From positions 235,239 to 299,238 of the forward strand of contig DOQR01000004.1 of NCBI GenBank assembly GCA_003514385.1: a stretch of DNA of 64,000 nt. Direction: 5' to 3'. Of the stretch, positions 43,711 to 51,468 are shown one piece after another (the stretch's first letter is position 1; every line of letters starts with the position of its first letter). Made by a program: the position numbers and the translations under genes. The notes below the pieces were generated by a model. That model was not told the DNA's origin. It worked only from the letters and a program-made list of their open reading frames with translations, and searched no databases. This stretch comes from Oscillospiraceae bacterium (GTDB lineage Bacteria; Bacillota; Clostridia; Oscillospirales; Acutalibacteraceae).

Positions 43711-44901
43711 TCAGAAAGTGAATTTTCTCTCGCCGCTCAGAAGCTCTTTCCACACGGGCGAAAGATCTCTGAGATATTTGACGACCTTGGTGGTCTCTTC
43801 GATTATATAATCGATCTCTTCCTGCGTGTTCTCCTCACTGAGTGTCAGGCGCAGAGAGCCATGGGCAACCTCATGCGGGCGGCCGATAGCGAGAAGCACA
43901 TGGCTCGGATCGAGCGAACCGGAGGTGCAGGCGGAGCCGGAGGAAGCGCATATTCCCTTTGCATCGAGCAGAAGCAGGAGCGACTCGCCCTCGATACCCT
44001 CGAAGCAGAAACTGACATTGCCGGGCAGACGCTTTGTGCGGTCGCCGTTCAATGCGCTGTGAGGTATCTTTTCAAGACCCTCTATAAGTCTGTCGCGCAG
44101 AGCGGACACTTTCTCGGCGTTGGCATCGATATTGGCGTTCGCCTCTTTGAGAGCCGCGACCATGCCGACGATACCGGGGATATTCTCGGTGCCCGCACGC
44201 TTGCCGCGCTCCTGCGCGCCGCCTTCGATGATATTCGTCAGTCTGACACCCTTGCGGGCATAGAGAAGTCCGACACCCTTGGGGCCGTGGAACTTATGAG
44301 CCGAGAGGGAGAGCATATCGATATTCTCTTCCTTGACGTTTATATGGACATGGCCGACAGCCTGAACGGCATCGGTATGGAAGATAACGCCCTTTTCTTT
44401 ACATACAGCACCTATCTCGGCGATGGGCTGGATGCTGCCGATCTCGTTGTTTGCGTACATAACGGACACAAGGCAAGTGTCCTCGCGGATAGCGTCGGCG
44501 ACCTGCTGAGCCGAGACCATGCCGTTTTCATGCACATCGAGGAGCGTCACTTCAAAGCCCTCTTTTTCGAGCTTCTTTAGCGTATGCAGAATCGCATGAT
44601 GCTCGAACGCGGTGGAGATTATATGCTTCTTGCCCTTTCTTGCGCCGATAGCCGCCGCGGAAACGAGCGCCTGATTATCTGCCTCGCTGCCGCCGGAGGT
44701 AAAGGTTATTTCGTTGGGCTCGCAGCCGAGAACCTCAGCCGCCTCTTCGCGCGCCTTTCTCAGCGCGTCCGCCGCAGCCTGTCCGACGGAATGGAGGCTC
44801 GACGGGTTGCCGTAGATCTTGTCCATATACGGCAGCATCGCTTCTATTGCTGTGCGGCTCGTCTTTGTTGTGGCCGCGTTATCAACATAGATAGTGGTCA
44901 T
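43711..44901 (-). CDS. nifS: cysteine desulfurase, NifS/IscS family
   Basis: PLP enzyme that takes sulfur from cysteine for Fe-S cluster assembly. The 396 residues have YVDNAATTKT, FTSGGSEADN, the PLP lysine in SLSAHKFHGPKG, and the persulfide cysteine in ASSGSACTSGSLDPSHVL (a longer group I-like loop). First gene of the operon nifS-nifU-rrf2, with a perfect consensus promoter at 44982-45010 and a leader of about 75 nt. Confidence 0.96.
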   Translation of the reverse strand: MTTIYVDNAATTKTSRTAIEAMLPYMDKIYGNPSSLHSVGQAAADALRKAREEAAEVLGCEPNEITFTSGGSEADNQALVSAAAIGARKGKKHIISTAFEHHAILHTLKKLEKEGFEVTLLDVHENGMVSAQQVADAIREDTCLVSVMYANNEIGSIQPIAEIGAVCKEKGVIFHTDAVQAVGHVHINVKEENIDMLSLSAHKFHGPKGVGLLYARKGVRLTNIIEGGAQERGKRAGTENIPGIVGMVAALKEANANIDANAEKVSALRDRLIEGLEKIPHSALNGDRTKRLPGNVSFCFEGIEGESLLLLLDAKGICASSGSACTSGSLDPSHVLLAIGRPHEVAHGSLRLTLSEENTQEEIDYIIEETTKVVKYLRDLSPVWKELLSGERKFTF

Positions 44902-44981
44902 TTATATCAGAACTCCTCTCAATAATCAAGTATGTTCACAGGAAAACAAATCATTCGACCCGTTCCCCCGATTCCGCAACG

Positions 44982-45010
44982 ATTATATACCCATTTACAT
45001 ACTATGTCAA
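44982..45010 (-). promoter_or_regulatory. perfect consensus promoter of nifS-nifU-rrf2
   Basis: On the minus strand TTGACA (45010-45005), 17-bp spacer, TATAAT (44987-44982): both hexamers match fully. Such a strong promoter probably needs a repressor; the operon's own Rrf2 protein is the natural candidate. Confidence 0.8.
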
Positions 45011-45020
45011 TAGGTTGAAT

Positions 45021-45058
45021 AAAAAAGATACAGAGCAGAGGACAACTCCCCTGCTCTG
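45021..45058 (-). terminator. terminator of the lipase-like hydrolase gene
   Basis: CAGAGCAG (45031-45038) pairs with CTGCTCTG (45051-45058), with further inner pairs; on the minus strand TATCTTTTTT follows (45030-45021). Confidence 0.85.
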
Positions 45059-45071
45059 TGAATTAAAATTT

Positions 45072-46025
45072 TTATTCTGCTTTCTTTGCACCGTTTTCGA
45101 GAGCCGCATCAGCCCACGCTGCGATATAATCCTCGACCTCGTCGCGGTTTGTCTCGTTGAGAATCTCATGTCTGTCGCCGTCAAAGAGCTTGAGGGTAAC
45201 ATCGTGGCCTGTAGCCTTGAGATCCTCGGCAACCTGGGTCACGCCCTTTGAATAATCGCCGACGGGATCCATTGAACCGGAGACGACGAGAACCGGGATA
45301 TCGGTAGAGAGCTGCTCATACCAGTCCTTGCCGGAGACGGAATTGAGGACAGAGAACAGGTCTTTATAGCCTGCCGCAGTGAAGAGGAAGCCGCAGTATT
45401 TGTCGTCGATATACTTCTGAACCTCGGCCTCGTCTCGGGTGAGCCAATCGAAGTCGGTCTTGATATTATCAAACTTCTTGTTGTAGTTGCCGAAAGCAAG
45501 ATTGTTGATGAACTCACTCTTATGACGGCTGCCGCGGCTCTTGCCGACGAAGCTTGCAAGCTTTATGGCGATAGGTGCGGCGGGATTCTTTCCGCTTGTG
45601 CCGCAGAAGATAGCCGCCTGAACATCGTTATATTTAGCGGTATAGTTCCTTGCGATGAACGAGCCCATGCTGTGACCGAAGAATACGACAGGCTTGCCTG
45701 GATACTCCTCGCGGGCGATATCGGTAAGCGAGCGGCAATCGATGACAAAATCTCTCCAGCCGTCCTTCTCGCCGAAATAGCCGAGGTCATCGTCGGACGC
45801 GACGGACTTGCCGTGACCGATATGATCCTGCGCAAAAACAGCATAGCCGTGCTCGCAGAGCTTCTTTGCAAAGCGGGCGTAACGCTCGCCGTGCTCCGCC
45901 ATGCCGTGGGTTATCTGGAATATAGCCTTGACGCTGTCCTTATCCGCGGGTGCCCAGCTGCGCGCGTAGATATCGCAAAGACCTGTTGCGGATTTAAATG
46001 AATATTCTTTTCTTACGATTTCCAT
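45072..46025 (-). CDS. alpha/beta hydrolase, monoglyceride-lipase/lysophospholipase-like
   Basis: A 317-residue cytoplasmic serine hydrolase of the Hydrolase_4 group: ITHGMAEHGERY oxyanion region, DHIGHGKS, nucleophile in FFGHSMGSFIARNY, acid in VSGSMDPVGDY and His in GDRHEILNE. Such enzymes cut monoacylglycerols or lysophospholipids. It is divergent from a two-component system and possible regulator sites overlap its promoter (separate entry), so it may be a target of that system. Confidence 0.9.
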   Translation of the reverse strand: MEIVRKEYSFKSATGLCDIYARSWAPADKDSVKAIFQITHGMAEHGERYARFAKKLCEHGYAVFAQDHIGHGKSVASDDDLGYFGEKDGWRDFVIDCRSLTDIAREEYPGKPVVFFGHSMGSFIARNYTAKYNDVQAAIFCGTSGKNPAAPIAIKLASFVGKSRGSRHKSEFINNLAFGNYNKKFDNIKTDFDWLTRDEAEVQKYIDDKYCGFLFTAAGYKDLFSVLNSVSGKDWYEQLSTDIPVLVVSGSMDPVGDYSKGVTQVAEDLKATGHDVTLKLFDGDRHEILNETNRDEVEDYIAAWADAALENGAKKAE

Positions 46026-46092
46026 GATAAATTAAGCCTCCGATTTTACGGTGATCTTTAATACAAGACCGAAATGATCTCCTATATGTAAT

Positions 46093-46120
46093 ATTATAAC
46101 ATACTATAAACAAATTGTAA
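46093..46120 (-). promoter_or_regulatory. predicted promoter of the lipase-like hydrolase gene
   Basis: On the minus strand TTACAA (46120-46115), 16-bp spacer, TATAAT (46098-46093); leader about 60 nt. The poor -35 box fits activation by a bound regulator. Confidence 0.5.
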
Positions 46121-46202
46121 TCCTTTTGTAAGGAAATAAGCGAAAAGTCTACATATCTTACAAATATATTGCGCTGTGTTTGGGCATATTTAACAAATAT
46201 AT
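46115..46202. promoter_or_regulatory. TTACAA-type repeats, possible response-regulator sites
   Basis: On the minus strand TTACAA occurs twice 11 bp apart (46131-46126 and 46120-46115), the second copy being the hydrolase -35 box. On the plus strand TTACAAATATAT (46158-46169) and TTAACAAATATAT (46190-46202) form a second direct repeat. Spacing of 11 bp is typical for OmpR/PhoP-type dimers. Confidence 0.4.
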
Positions 46203-46245
46203 ATATCCTGGCAGTCTATATTCTACAATAGTCGAACATAAAATC

Positions 46246-46274
46246 TTGCCAAACGGCGGGAATAAAAGTATACT
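46246..46274 (+). promoter_or_regulatory. predicted promoter of the two-component operon
   Basis: TTGCCA (46246-46251), 17-bp spacer, TATACT (46269-46274); leader about 30 nt. Confidence 0.6.
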
Positions 46275-46310
46275 GTTATTATAGTCTATACCGTACAGGG
46301 AGGGAAAGCT

Positions 46311-46988
46311 ATGATCTGGTGCGTTGAGGACGACGCGAGCATACGCGACATTGAGGTTTATGCACTGCAATCGACAGGGATAGAGGCCAGGGGCTTCGAG
46401 GACGGGACTTCGTTCTGGGAGGCTTTAAACGGCGGCGAGAAGCCGGAGCTTGCGGTTATCGATGTTATGCTGCCCGGCATCAGCGGCATCGATCTTCTGC
46501 GCAGGATGAAAGCGTCTTCGGAGCTCTGCGACATTCCCGTTGTTATGGCGACGGCAAAGGACACCGAATACGACAAGATAACCGGGCTCGACCTCGGCGC
46601 GGACTACTATCTGACAAAGCCGTTCGGCGTGATGGAGCTTGTCTCCTGCGTCAAGGCGGTTCTGCGCCGCTGCAAGCCCAAGGCGCAGGAGCATATTCTG
46701 AAAGCGGACGGGCTCGAAGTGAACCTCGACGAGCACACGGTCACGGGCGACGGCGAAAAGATAGTTCTGACATACAAAGAATTTGAGCTTCTCAAGCTCT
46801 TTCTTTCGAACCCGGGCACGGCATTTACGCGCGACAAGCTGATGGAGGAAGTCTGGAGCACTGACTACTGCGGCGAGACGCGCACGGTTGATATGCACAT
46901 ACGCACGCTGCGCCAGAAGCTCGGCAGATTCGGCGAGATGATAAAGACGGTTCGCGGAGTCGGCTACCGTCTGGAGGCCGACAAATGA
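46311..46988 (+). CDS. OmpR/PhoB-family response regulator
   Basis: A 225-residue regulator: receiver domain with acidic pocket EDD (6-8), phosphorylated D51 in VIDVMLPG, conserved Thr/Ala region and K103 in TKPFG; then a winged-helix DNA-binding domain (about 128-223) with LTYKEFELLKLFLSNPG and RTVDMHIRTLRQKL. GGGAGGG precedes the ATG. It overlaps the kinase gene by 4 bp and is its partner. Confidence 0.95.
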   Translation: MIWCVEDDASIRDIEVYALQSTGIEARGFEDGTSFWEALNGGEKPELAVIDVMLPGISGIDLLRRMKASSELCDIPVVMATAKDTEYDKITGLDLGADYYLTKPFGVMELVSCVKAVLRRCKPKAQEHILKADGLEVNLDEHTVTGDGEKIVLTYKEFELLKLFLSNPGTAFTRDKLMEEVWSTDYCGETRTVDMHIRTLRQKLGRFGEMIKTVRGVGYRLEADK

Positions 46989-48643
46989 CAAAGCGGATTT
47001 TCAGATCGATTTTCTTCGCGGCGTTCTGCGTGCTCTTAACGTCGCTCGCCATAATCACTGGATGCCTGTACGAATACTACAGCAATGCATTTGAAAATCA
47101 GATGAGAGACGAGCTCAATCTCGCCGCCGCGGCGGTAGACATGAGCGGGAGCGGATATCTCGAATCCATAAAAACCGACAGATTCCGTCTGTCGCTGATA
47201 AGCGCGGACGGCAAGGTGATATACGACACCCGAGAGGATGCGGACACGCTCGCAAACCACGCAGACAGAGAAGAGATAAAGGAAGCACTTGAAACGGGCA
47301 AGGGATACAGCACGCGCTACTCCTCCACCCTGCTCCAAAAGACGACATATATCGCGAAGAAGCTCGCCGACGGCAGCGTACTGCGGATATCATCGAGCCG
47401 TGAGACTATAGGCGTGCTCGTCTTTGAGGCGATGCAGCCGATACTTATAGTGATAGTCGCCGCGCTGATAATCTCGGCGGTCATTGCGGCGCGGCTTTCA
47501 AAAAAGATAGTTGAGCCGCTCAACTCGCTCGACCTCGAGCACCCGCTCGAAAACAAAACATATGACGAAATCGCTCCCCTGCTCAGCAGGATTAACCGCC
47601 AGCACGAGCAGATAAAAGAACAAATAAAGGCTCTGCAGAAAAAGACGGACGAGTTCACGCAGATAACGGACAACATGAAAGAGGGGCTTGTGCTCCTCGA
47701 CAACGACGGAAAGATACTGAGCATAAACCCCGCCGCGTGCAGACTGTTTGAAGCGGACGAAGAATGCATCGGCAAGGATTTTGTTTCGATTGACCGCAGC
47801 TGCGAGATATCCGCCGCGATAAAGCGCGCCGAAGAGAGCGGACACAGCGAGACGCGCACAAAATACAGCGGCAGAATATATCAGTTCGACATCAGCCGCA
47901 TAGAATCTGACGGCTCGGCGCGCGGGTCGGTTATTTTGTTCTTCGACATGACGGAACAGCAGAACGCCGAAAAGATGCGGCGCGAGTTCACAGCGAATGT
48001 CTCGCACGAGCTGAAAACTCCGCTTCAGGGCATAATCGGGAGCGCGGAGCTTATTGAAAACGGAATGGTCAGGGACGAGGATATGCCGCGCTTTGTCGGG
48101 CACATACGCTCGGAGGCGCAGAGGCTCGTCAATCTTATAAATGATATAATCAGGCTCTCCCAGCTCGACGAGGGCGACGAGATGCCGCACGAAAGAATCG
48201 GACTTCTCTCGCTGTCGCAGGAAATCGCCGAAGACCTCGGAGACGCGGCAAAGAAGAAAAAAGTAACGCTTAGCGTCGGCGGAAACGAAGCATATGTTTT
48301 CGGCGTTTCAAGACTGCTCTACGAAGTGATATACAACCTCTGCGACAACGCGATAAAATATAACCGCGAGGGCGGACAGGTTGACATAAATATAGATAGT
48401 GTCGGCGGCGCGGCGAAGCTCACTGTTTCGGACACGGGAATAGGCATAGCGCCGAAGCATCAGGCAAGGATTTTCGAGCGGTTTTACCGGGTCGACAAGA
48501 GCCATTCAAAGGCGACCGGCGGCACGGGGCTCGGACTGTCGATAGTCAAGCACGCAGTGCAGTATCACGGCGGCACGGTCTCTATAGAGAGCGAGGAGAA
48601 CAAGGGCACGCGCATAACGGTTACACTGCCGCTGAGTGAATAA
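46985..48643 (+). CDS. PhoR-like sensor histidine kinase
   Basis: A 552-residue membrane kinase: helix 1 at about 8-30, extracellular sensor of about 115 residues, helix 2 at about 149-170, a short linker with weak HAMP character, PAS domain (about 225-325), HisKA with H341 in NVSHELKTPL, and HATPase with N box NLCDNAIKYN, DTGIGI and GGTGLGLSI. Domain order matches PhoR/WalK-type kinases. Stimulus unknown; the neighbours do not include phosphate transport genes, so phosphate sensing is not assured. Confidence 0.94.
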   Translation: MTKRIFRSIFFAAFCVLLTSLAIITGCLYEYYSNAFENQMRDELNLAAAAVDMSGSGYLESIKTDRFRLSLISADGKVIYDTREDADTLANHADREEIKEALETGKGYSTRYSSTLLQKTTYIAKKLADGSVLRISSSRETIGVLVFEAMQPILIVIVAALIISAVIAARLSKKIVEPLNSLDLEHPLENKTYDEIAPLLSRINRQHEQIKEQIKALQKKTDEFTQITDNMKEGLVLLDNDGKILSINPAACRLFEADEECIGKDFVSIDRSCEISAAIKRAEESGHSETRTKYSGRIYQFDISRIESDGSARGSVILFFDMTEQQNAEKMRREFTANVSHELKTPLQGIIGSAELIENGMVRDEDMPRFVGHIRSEAQRLVNLINDIIRLSQLDEGDEMPHERIGLLSLSQEIAEDLGDAAKKKKVTLSVGGNEAYVFGVSRLLYEVIYNLCDNAIKYNREGGQVDINIDSVGGAAKLTVSDTGIGIAPKHQARIFERFYRVDKSHSKATGGTGLGLSIVKHAVQYHGGTVSIESEENKGTRITVTLPLSE

Positions 48644-48646
48644 GAA

Positions 48647-48685
48647 AAAGCATCCGCGATGAAAAAATCACGGATGCTTTAAATT
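48647..48685. terminator. bidirectional terminator, kinase/SulP-like permease
   Basis: AAAGCATCCG (48647-48656) pairs with CGGATGCTTT (48671-48680); inner bases also pair. An A run precedes and AAATTTTATT follows. A near copy ends the AraC/ligA pair at 61308-61345. Confidence 0.85.
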
Positions 48686-49927
48686 TTATTCCGACTTTTC
48701 GCGCATATCCGCGAGGCGTTCGGCTTTCTTTCTGACCTTGCGGCGGCGTTCGAAGCAATAGATGAGCGCGCCTATCGAGACTATATCGATAACGACGACC
48801 ATATCCCAGAAGATACCCACCACGGCCATTGCGGCGAAGAGCAATATCGCGAACACCTTTTTGCTGCTCTTGAACGCTGTTTTGATAACTTTGAAGCGGA
48901 CTTTCTTCCACGCAGTGCAGATGATTATAACGGCGAGAGTCGCAGTCGGCACACGCATTATCACGGGATGGGCAATAATCGAGAGCACAATCATGATAAC
49001 TGCGGCAAAGATTCCGGTCATTCGGGTCTCGCCCTCGGAGCTTTCATCGCCGACCGTCATTCCGTCGCACACCGGGCAGATTATCGATCTTAAGCCCTTG
49101 AACGCGAGCGAGTTGCGGACAACCGAGAGTTGATTTTCTTTCATCAGCGTATCGGCGACAAGGACGACCACAAGCGCCCACGCATATATAAACGACGGGA
49201 GAAGCTTCTCGGGAGTGACATCAAAAATGCTGATATCGCCGACAAGCAGGAAGCTCGGTGTAGAAGCAAAACTGCCGACCTCGTCTATGGCGGTGCGCTC
49301 CGCAACAGGATTGAGGAAGAGGTTGAGCACGGTTGTCAGTACAAGTGCGACAGCAGGTGCGGGCACTTTGCGGCTGAGTTTTTTGAACTTTATCGGATAG
49401 GTTATCATTATGACGAGGGTTATCGTGCCGTAGAGCACGCCGCGCCAATTTGAGTGGAAGCCGTATGAGCGATAAGCGACGAGGGTCTCAAAAGCGGAGC
49501 CCGCCGGGACGCCTATGCCGAAATAGTAGTTGACCTGGATTATGCACAGCACGGCGGCGACAATAAAAGTTACCGCGCCGAGAGCCGCGGGAGGTATCTT
49601 GAAGAAAGATTTATTAAACTGAATAGTTGCGACAAAGAGCAGGAGCATACCCGCGATAATGCAGGAGAGCATCGCGCCGGGGACGCCGATCGTATTTGCC
49701 GCATAGATAAGTATCGCGAACACCTCAACATGTGGCGTCGGAATTCTGTTCGGGCTGCCCGAGCCTATAATACACGCCACTATCGCGCCGACAAGTCCTG
49801 CCGCCGCGCCGAACGGCGAATTGCTGCCGAAAGCGAGCGCGAGAGGGAATATCCAGCCGACCGCGGTCAGCGAGCCAAGGGCATCCTTTTTCAGTTTCTG
49901 CAAATCATATTTTCCGCTTTTTTTCAA
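48686..49927 (-). CDS. SulP/SLC26-like anion permease without STAS domain
   Basis: A 413-residue membrane protein with about 11 helices. The opening half (GLVGAIVACIIGSGSPNRIPTPHVEVFAILIYA, then AALGAVTFIVAAVLCIIQVNYYFG) and the later LSIIAHPVIMRVPTATLAVIIICTAWKKVRF resemble SulP transporters, which carry sulfate, bicarbonate or organic anions. The usual C-terminal STAS domain is missing; the protein ends in a short basic tail. I choose TTG 49927 (GGAG 8 nt upstream) over GTG 49936. An unusual purine/xanthine permease is the main alternative. It is divergent from pyrophosphatase. Confidence 0.62.
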   Translation of the reverse strand: MKKSGKYDLQKLKKDALGSLTAVGWIFPLALAFGSNSPFGAAAGLVGAIVACIIGSGSPNRIPTPHVEVFAILIYAANTIGVPGAMLSCIIAGMLLLFVATIQFNKSFFKIPPAALGAVTFIVAAVLCIIQVNYYFGIGVPAGSAFETLVAYRSYGFHSNWRGVLYGTITLVIMITYPIKFKKLSRKVPAPAVALVLTTVLNLFLNPVAERTAIDEVGSFASTPSFLLVGDISIFDVTPEKLLPSFIYAWALVVVLVADTLMKENQLSVVRNSLAFKGLRSIICPVCDGMTVGDESSEGETRMTGIFAAVIMIVLSIIAHPVIMRVPTATLAVIIICTAWKKVRFKVIKTAFKSSKKVFAILLFAAMAVVGIFWDMVVVIDIVSIGALIYCFERRRKVRKKAERLADMREKSE

Positions 49928-49950
49928 AAACCTCACTCCGTTCCTCCGAT

Positions 49951-49979
49951 ATTATATTATATCGCTCCGCTTTTTTCAA
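49951..49979 (-). promoter_or_regulatory. predicted promoter of the SulP-like permease gene
   Basis: On the minus strand TTGAAA (49979-49974), 17-bp spacer, TATAAT (49956-49951); a second TATAAT overlaps at 49961-49956. Confidence 0.6.
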
Positions 49980-50016
49980 GACAGATTCAAAAGCGAGGCA
50001 AATTATCATTATAATA

Positions 50017-50045
50017 TTGATTTGAAGCCGCGCAGGATATATAAT
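50017..50045 (+). promoter_or_regulatory. predicted promoter of ppa
   Basis: TTGATT (50017-50022), 17-bp spacer, TATAAT (50040-50045); leader about 25 nt. Confidence 0.65.
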
Positions 50046-50073
50046 AAAAAGAAAGGACAGGAGGAAAAGAACC

Positions 50074-50616
50074 ATGATGAACATATGGCACGACATAGCT
50101 CCGGAGAGAATAAAGAGCGACGACTTTGTCGCCTGCATTGAGATATCCAAGGGCGGCAAGAACAAATACGAGATGGACAAGGAGACCGGCATGCTCAAGC
50201 TTGACCGCGTTCTCTACACCTCGACCCACTACCCTGCAAACTACGGCTTCATCCCGCGCACATACGCCGACGACAACGACCCGCTCGATGTTCTCGTGCT
50301 GTGCAGCGAGGCGATTCTGCCGATGACGCTCGTAAAATGCTATCCGATAGGCGTTATCAAGATGATCGACAGCCAGTCTATCGACGAGAAGATAATCGCC
50401 ATCCCCGACCGAGACCCGAACTACAACGCATACAGAGATGTCAACAGCCTGCCGAGGCACATACTCGACGAGATAATGCACTTCTTCAGCGTATACAAAA
50501 TGCTCGAGGGCAAGGAGACGATAGTCAAGGAGCTCTGCGGGCGCGACGTTGCGATAGATATAGTCAGCAAGTGCATCAAGGCATATGAGGACAAGTTCGG
50601 AGACGAACAGAACTGA
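50074..50616 (+). CDS. ppa: inorganic pyrophosphatase, family I
   Basis: Hydrolyses pyrophosphate and so pulls biosynthetic reactions forward. The 180-residue protein shows the family I set: EISKGGKNKYEMDKETGMLKLDR, YPANYGFIPRTYADDNDPLDVLVL (metal aspartates in D-x-D-P-L-D), and MIDSQSIDEKIIAIPDRDP. Start ATG 50074 (or the next ATG) has AGGAGG upstream. Single-gene unit between a promoter and a strong terminator. Confidence 0.95.
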   Translation: MMNIWHDIAPERIKSDDFVACIEISKGGKNKYEMDKETGMLKLDRVLYTSTHYPANYGFIPRTYADDNDPLDVLVLCSEAILPMTLVKCYPIGVIKMIDSQSIDEKIIAIPDRDPNYNAYRDVNSLPRHILDEIMHFFSVYKMLEGKETIVKELCGRDVAIDIVSKCIKAYEDKFGDEQN

Positions 50617-50626
50617 ATATAAAACG

Positions 50627-50663
50627 AAGCCTCCCGGAGATTTTACCGGGAGGCTTGCTTTTT
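50627..50663. terminator. bidirectional terminator after ppa
   Basis: AAGCCTCCCGG (50627-50637) pairs perfectly with CCGGGAGGCTT (50646-50656), 8-nt loop, with TTTTTATT on the plus side and CGTTTTATATT on the minus side. Confidence 0.9.
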
Positions 50664-50672
50664 ATTCAACCG

Positions 50673-51152
50673 TCAATCGGCTTTTGTGACGCTCTTTGTG
50701 ACAAAGCTGTCAACGCGCCATTTGCCGTTTTCTTTTTTCATCACCACATGGCCGATTCGTTCTTTTACATCGGAATCGTCATCGAAAACCGCCGTATACT
50801 GGAACGATGCGGTATCGCCTGTGGCTTTGTCTATCGGCGAAAACTTTATGCTCTCTACCTTTGCGGGAGTTGCGCCGTAATACAGCGCGCACGCCGCTAT
50901 CATGCCTTCGGTGCATTTATCGGTAACAGCACCGTCACACCGCTCGCGCATATATGTGTCAAAAGTCCTGTTGTCAATGGCTTCTCTGCGCCTTTGAATT
51001 TCTGCGTTGTCCACAGTATACACGGCAGTCAGAACTTTCTCCGCCGTTCTCTCGGGGCGCGAATAATAATAGCCGACACCCGCACCAACGGCTATGGCTG
51101 CGGCGGCAATGACGCACACAACAATGATAATAATTTTTCGCTTGTTTTTCAT
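50673..51152 (-). CDS. membrane-anchored protein of unknown function, NTF2-like domain
   Basis: A 159-residue protein with a basic start (MKNKRK), one membrane helix at about 7-28 and an exported domain of about 130 residues. The end, where a beta-rich stretch leads to HVVMKKENGKWRVDSF, resembles NTF2/SnoaL-like lipoprotein domains such as DUF4878, but no catalytic motif is evident. AGGTGA precedes ATG 51152. Function unknown. Confidence 0.65.
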   Translation of the reverse strand: MKNKRKIIIIVVCVIAAAAIAVGAGVGYYYSRPERTAEKVLTAVYTVDNAEIQRRREAIDNRTFDTYMRERCDGAVTDKCTEGMIAACALYYGATPAKVESIKFSPIDKATGDTASFQYTAVFDDDSDVKERIGHVVMKKENGKWRVDSFVTKSVTKAD

Positions 51153-51414
51153 AATAAATCACCTGTTCGGAATATGTCGGATTTTCAGCTGACAAATATT
51201 ACCTGAACATCGGAATCACGCCTTTCTGTAAAAATAAGATTGGTCGAGTGATTATACCCTAAAGCGATTGTGATATAAAAACTTATTTCAATATTATACT
51301 ATCAAAAATTCAATCGCTTATAATTCCAACTATTAAATTTATTTATTTTTGTTTATTGTCACAAAAAGCCACTGTGTTTCTTGTAAATATTGCACAGCAG
51401 AAAAATCGCAGATA
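51153..51414. other. A+T-rich intergenic stretch without a recognisable gene
   Basis: About 260 bp between the unknown membrane protein and the terminator of the GH5 gene. It is clearly A+T-rich from 51240 on. On the minus strand TATAAT occurs (51300-51290 region) and may drive the leftward gene, but no good -35 box was found at 16-18 bp. No long frame, hairpin or RNA-like fold is evident. Confidence 0.5.
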
Positions 51415-51451
51415 TAAATACCAAAAGCTGCCGGGAAAACCGACAGCTTTT
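51415..51451 (-). terminator. terminator of the endoglycoceramidase-like gene
   Basis: AAAAGCTGCCGG (51423-51434) pairs with CCGACAGCTTTT (51440-51451) with one G-U pair and a 5-nt loop; on the minus strand GGTATTTAT follows. Confidence 0.75.
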
Positions 51452-51468
51452 GTTGTTATATCAGTATT

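Noticed and set aside
46985..48643. Naming the two-component genes phoP/phoR or walR/walK
   Set aside because: The domain order fits, but there is no walH/walI/walJ or phosphate gene neighbour, so a specific name would be a guess.
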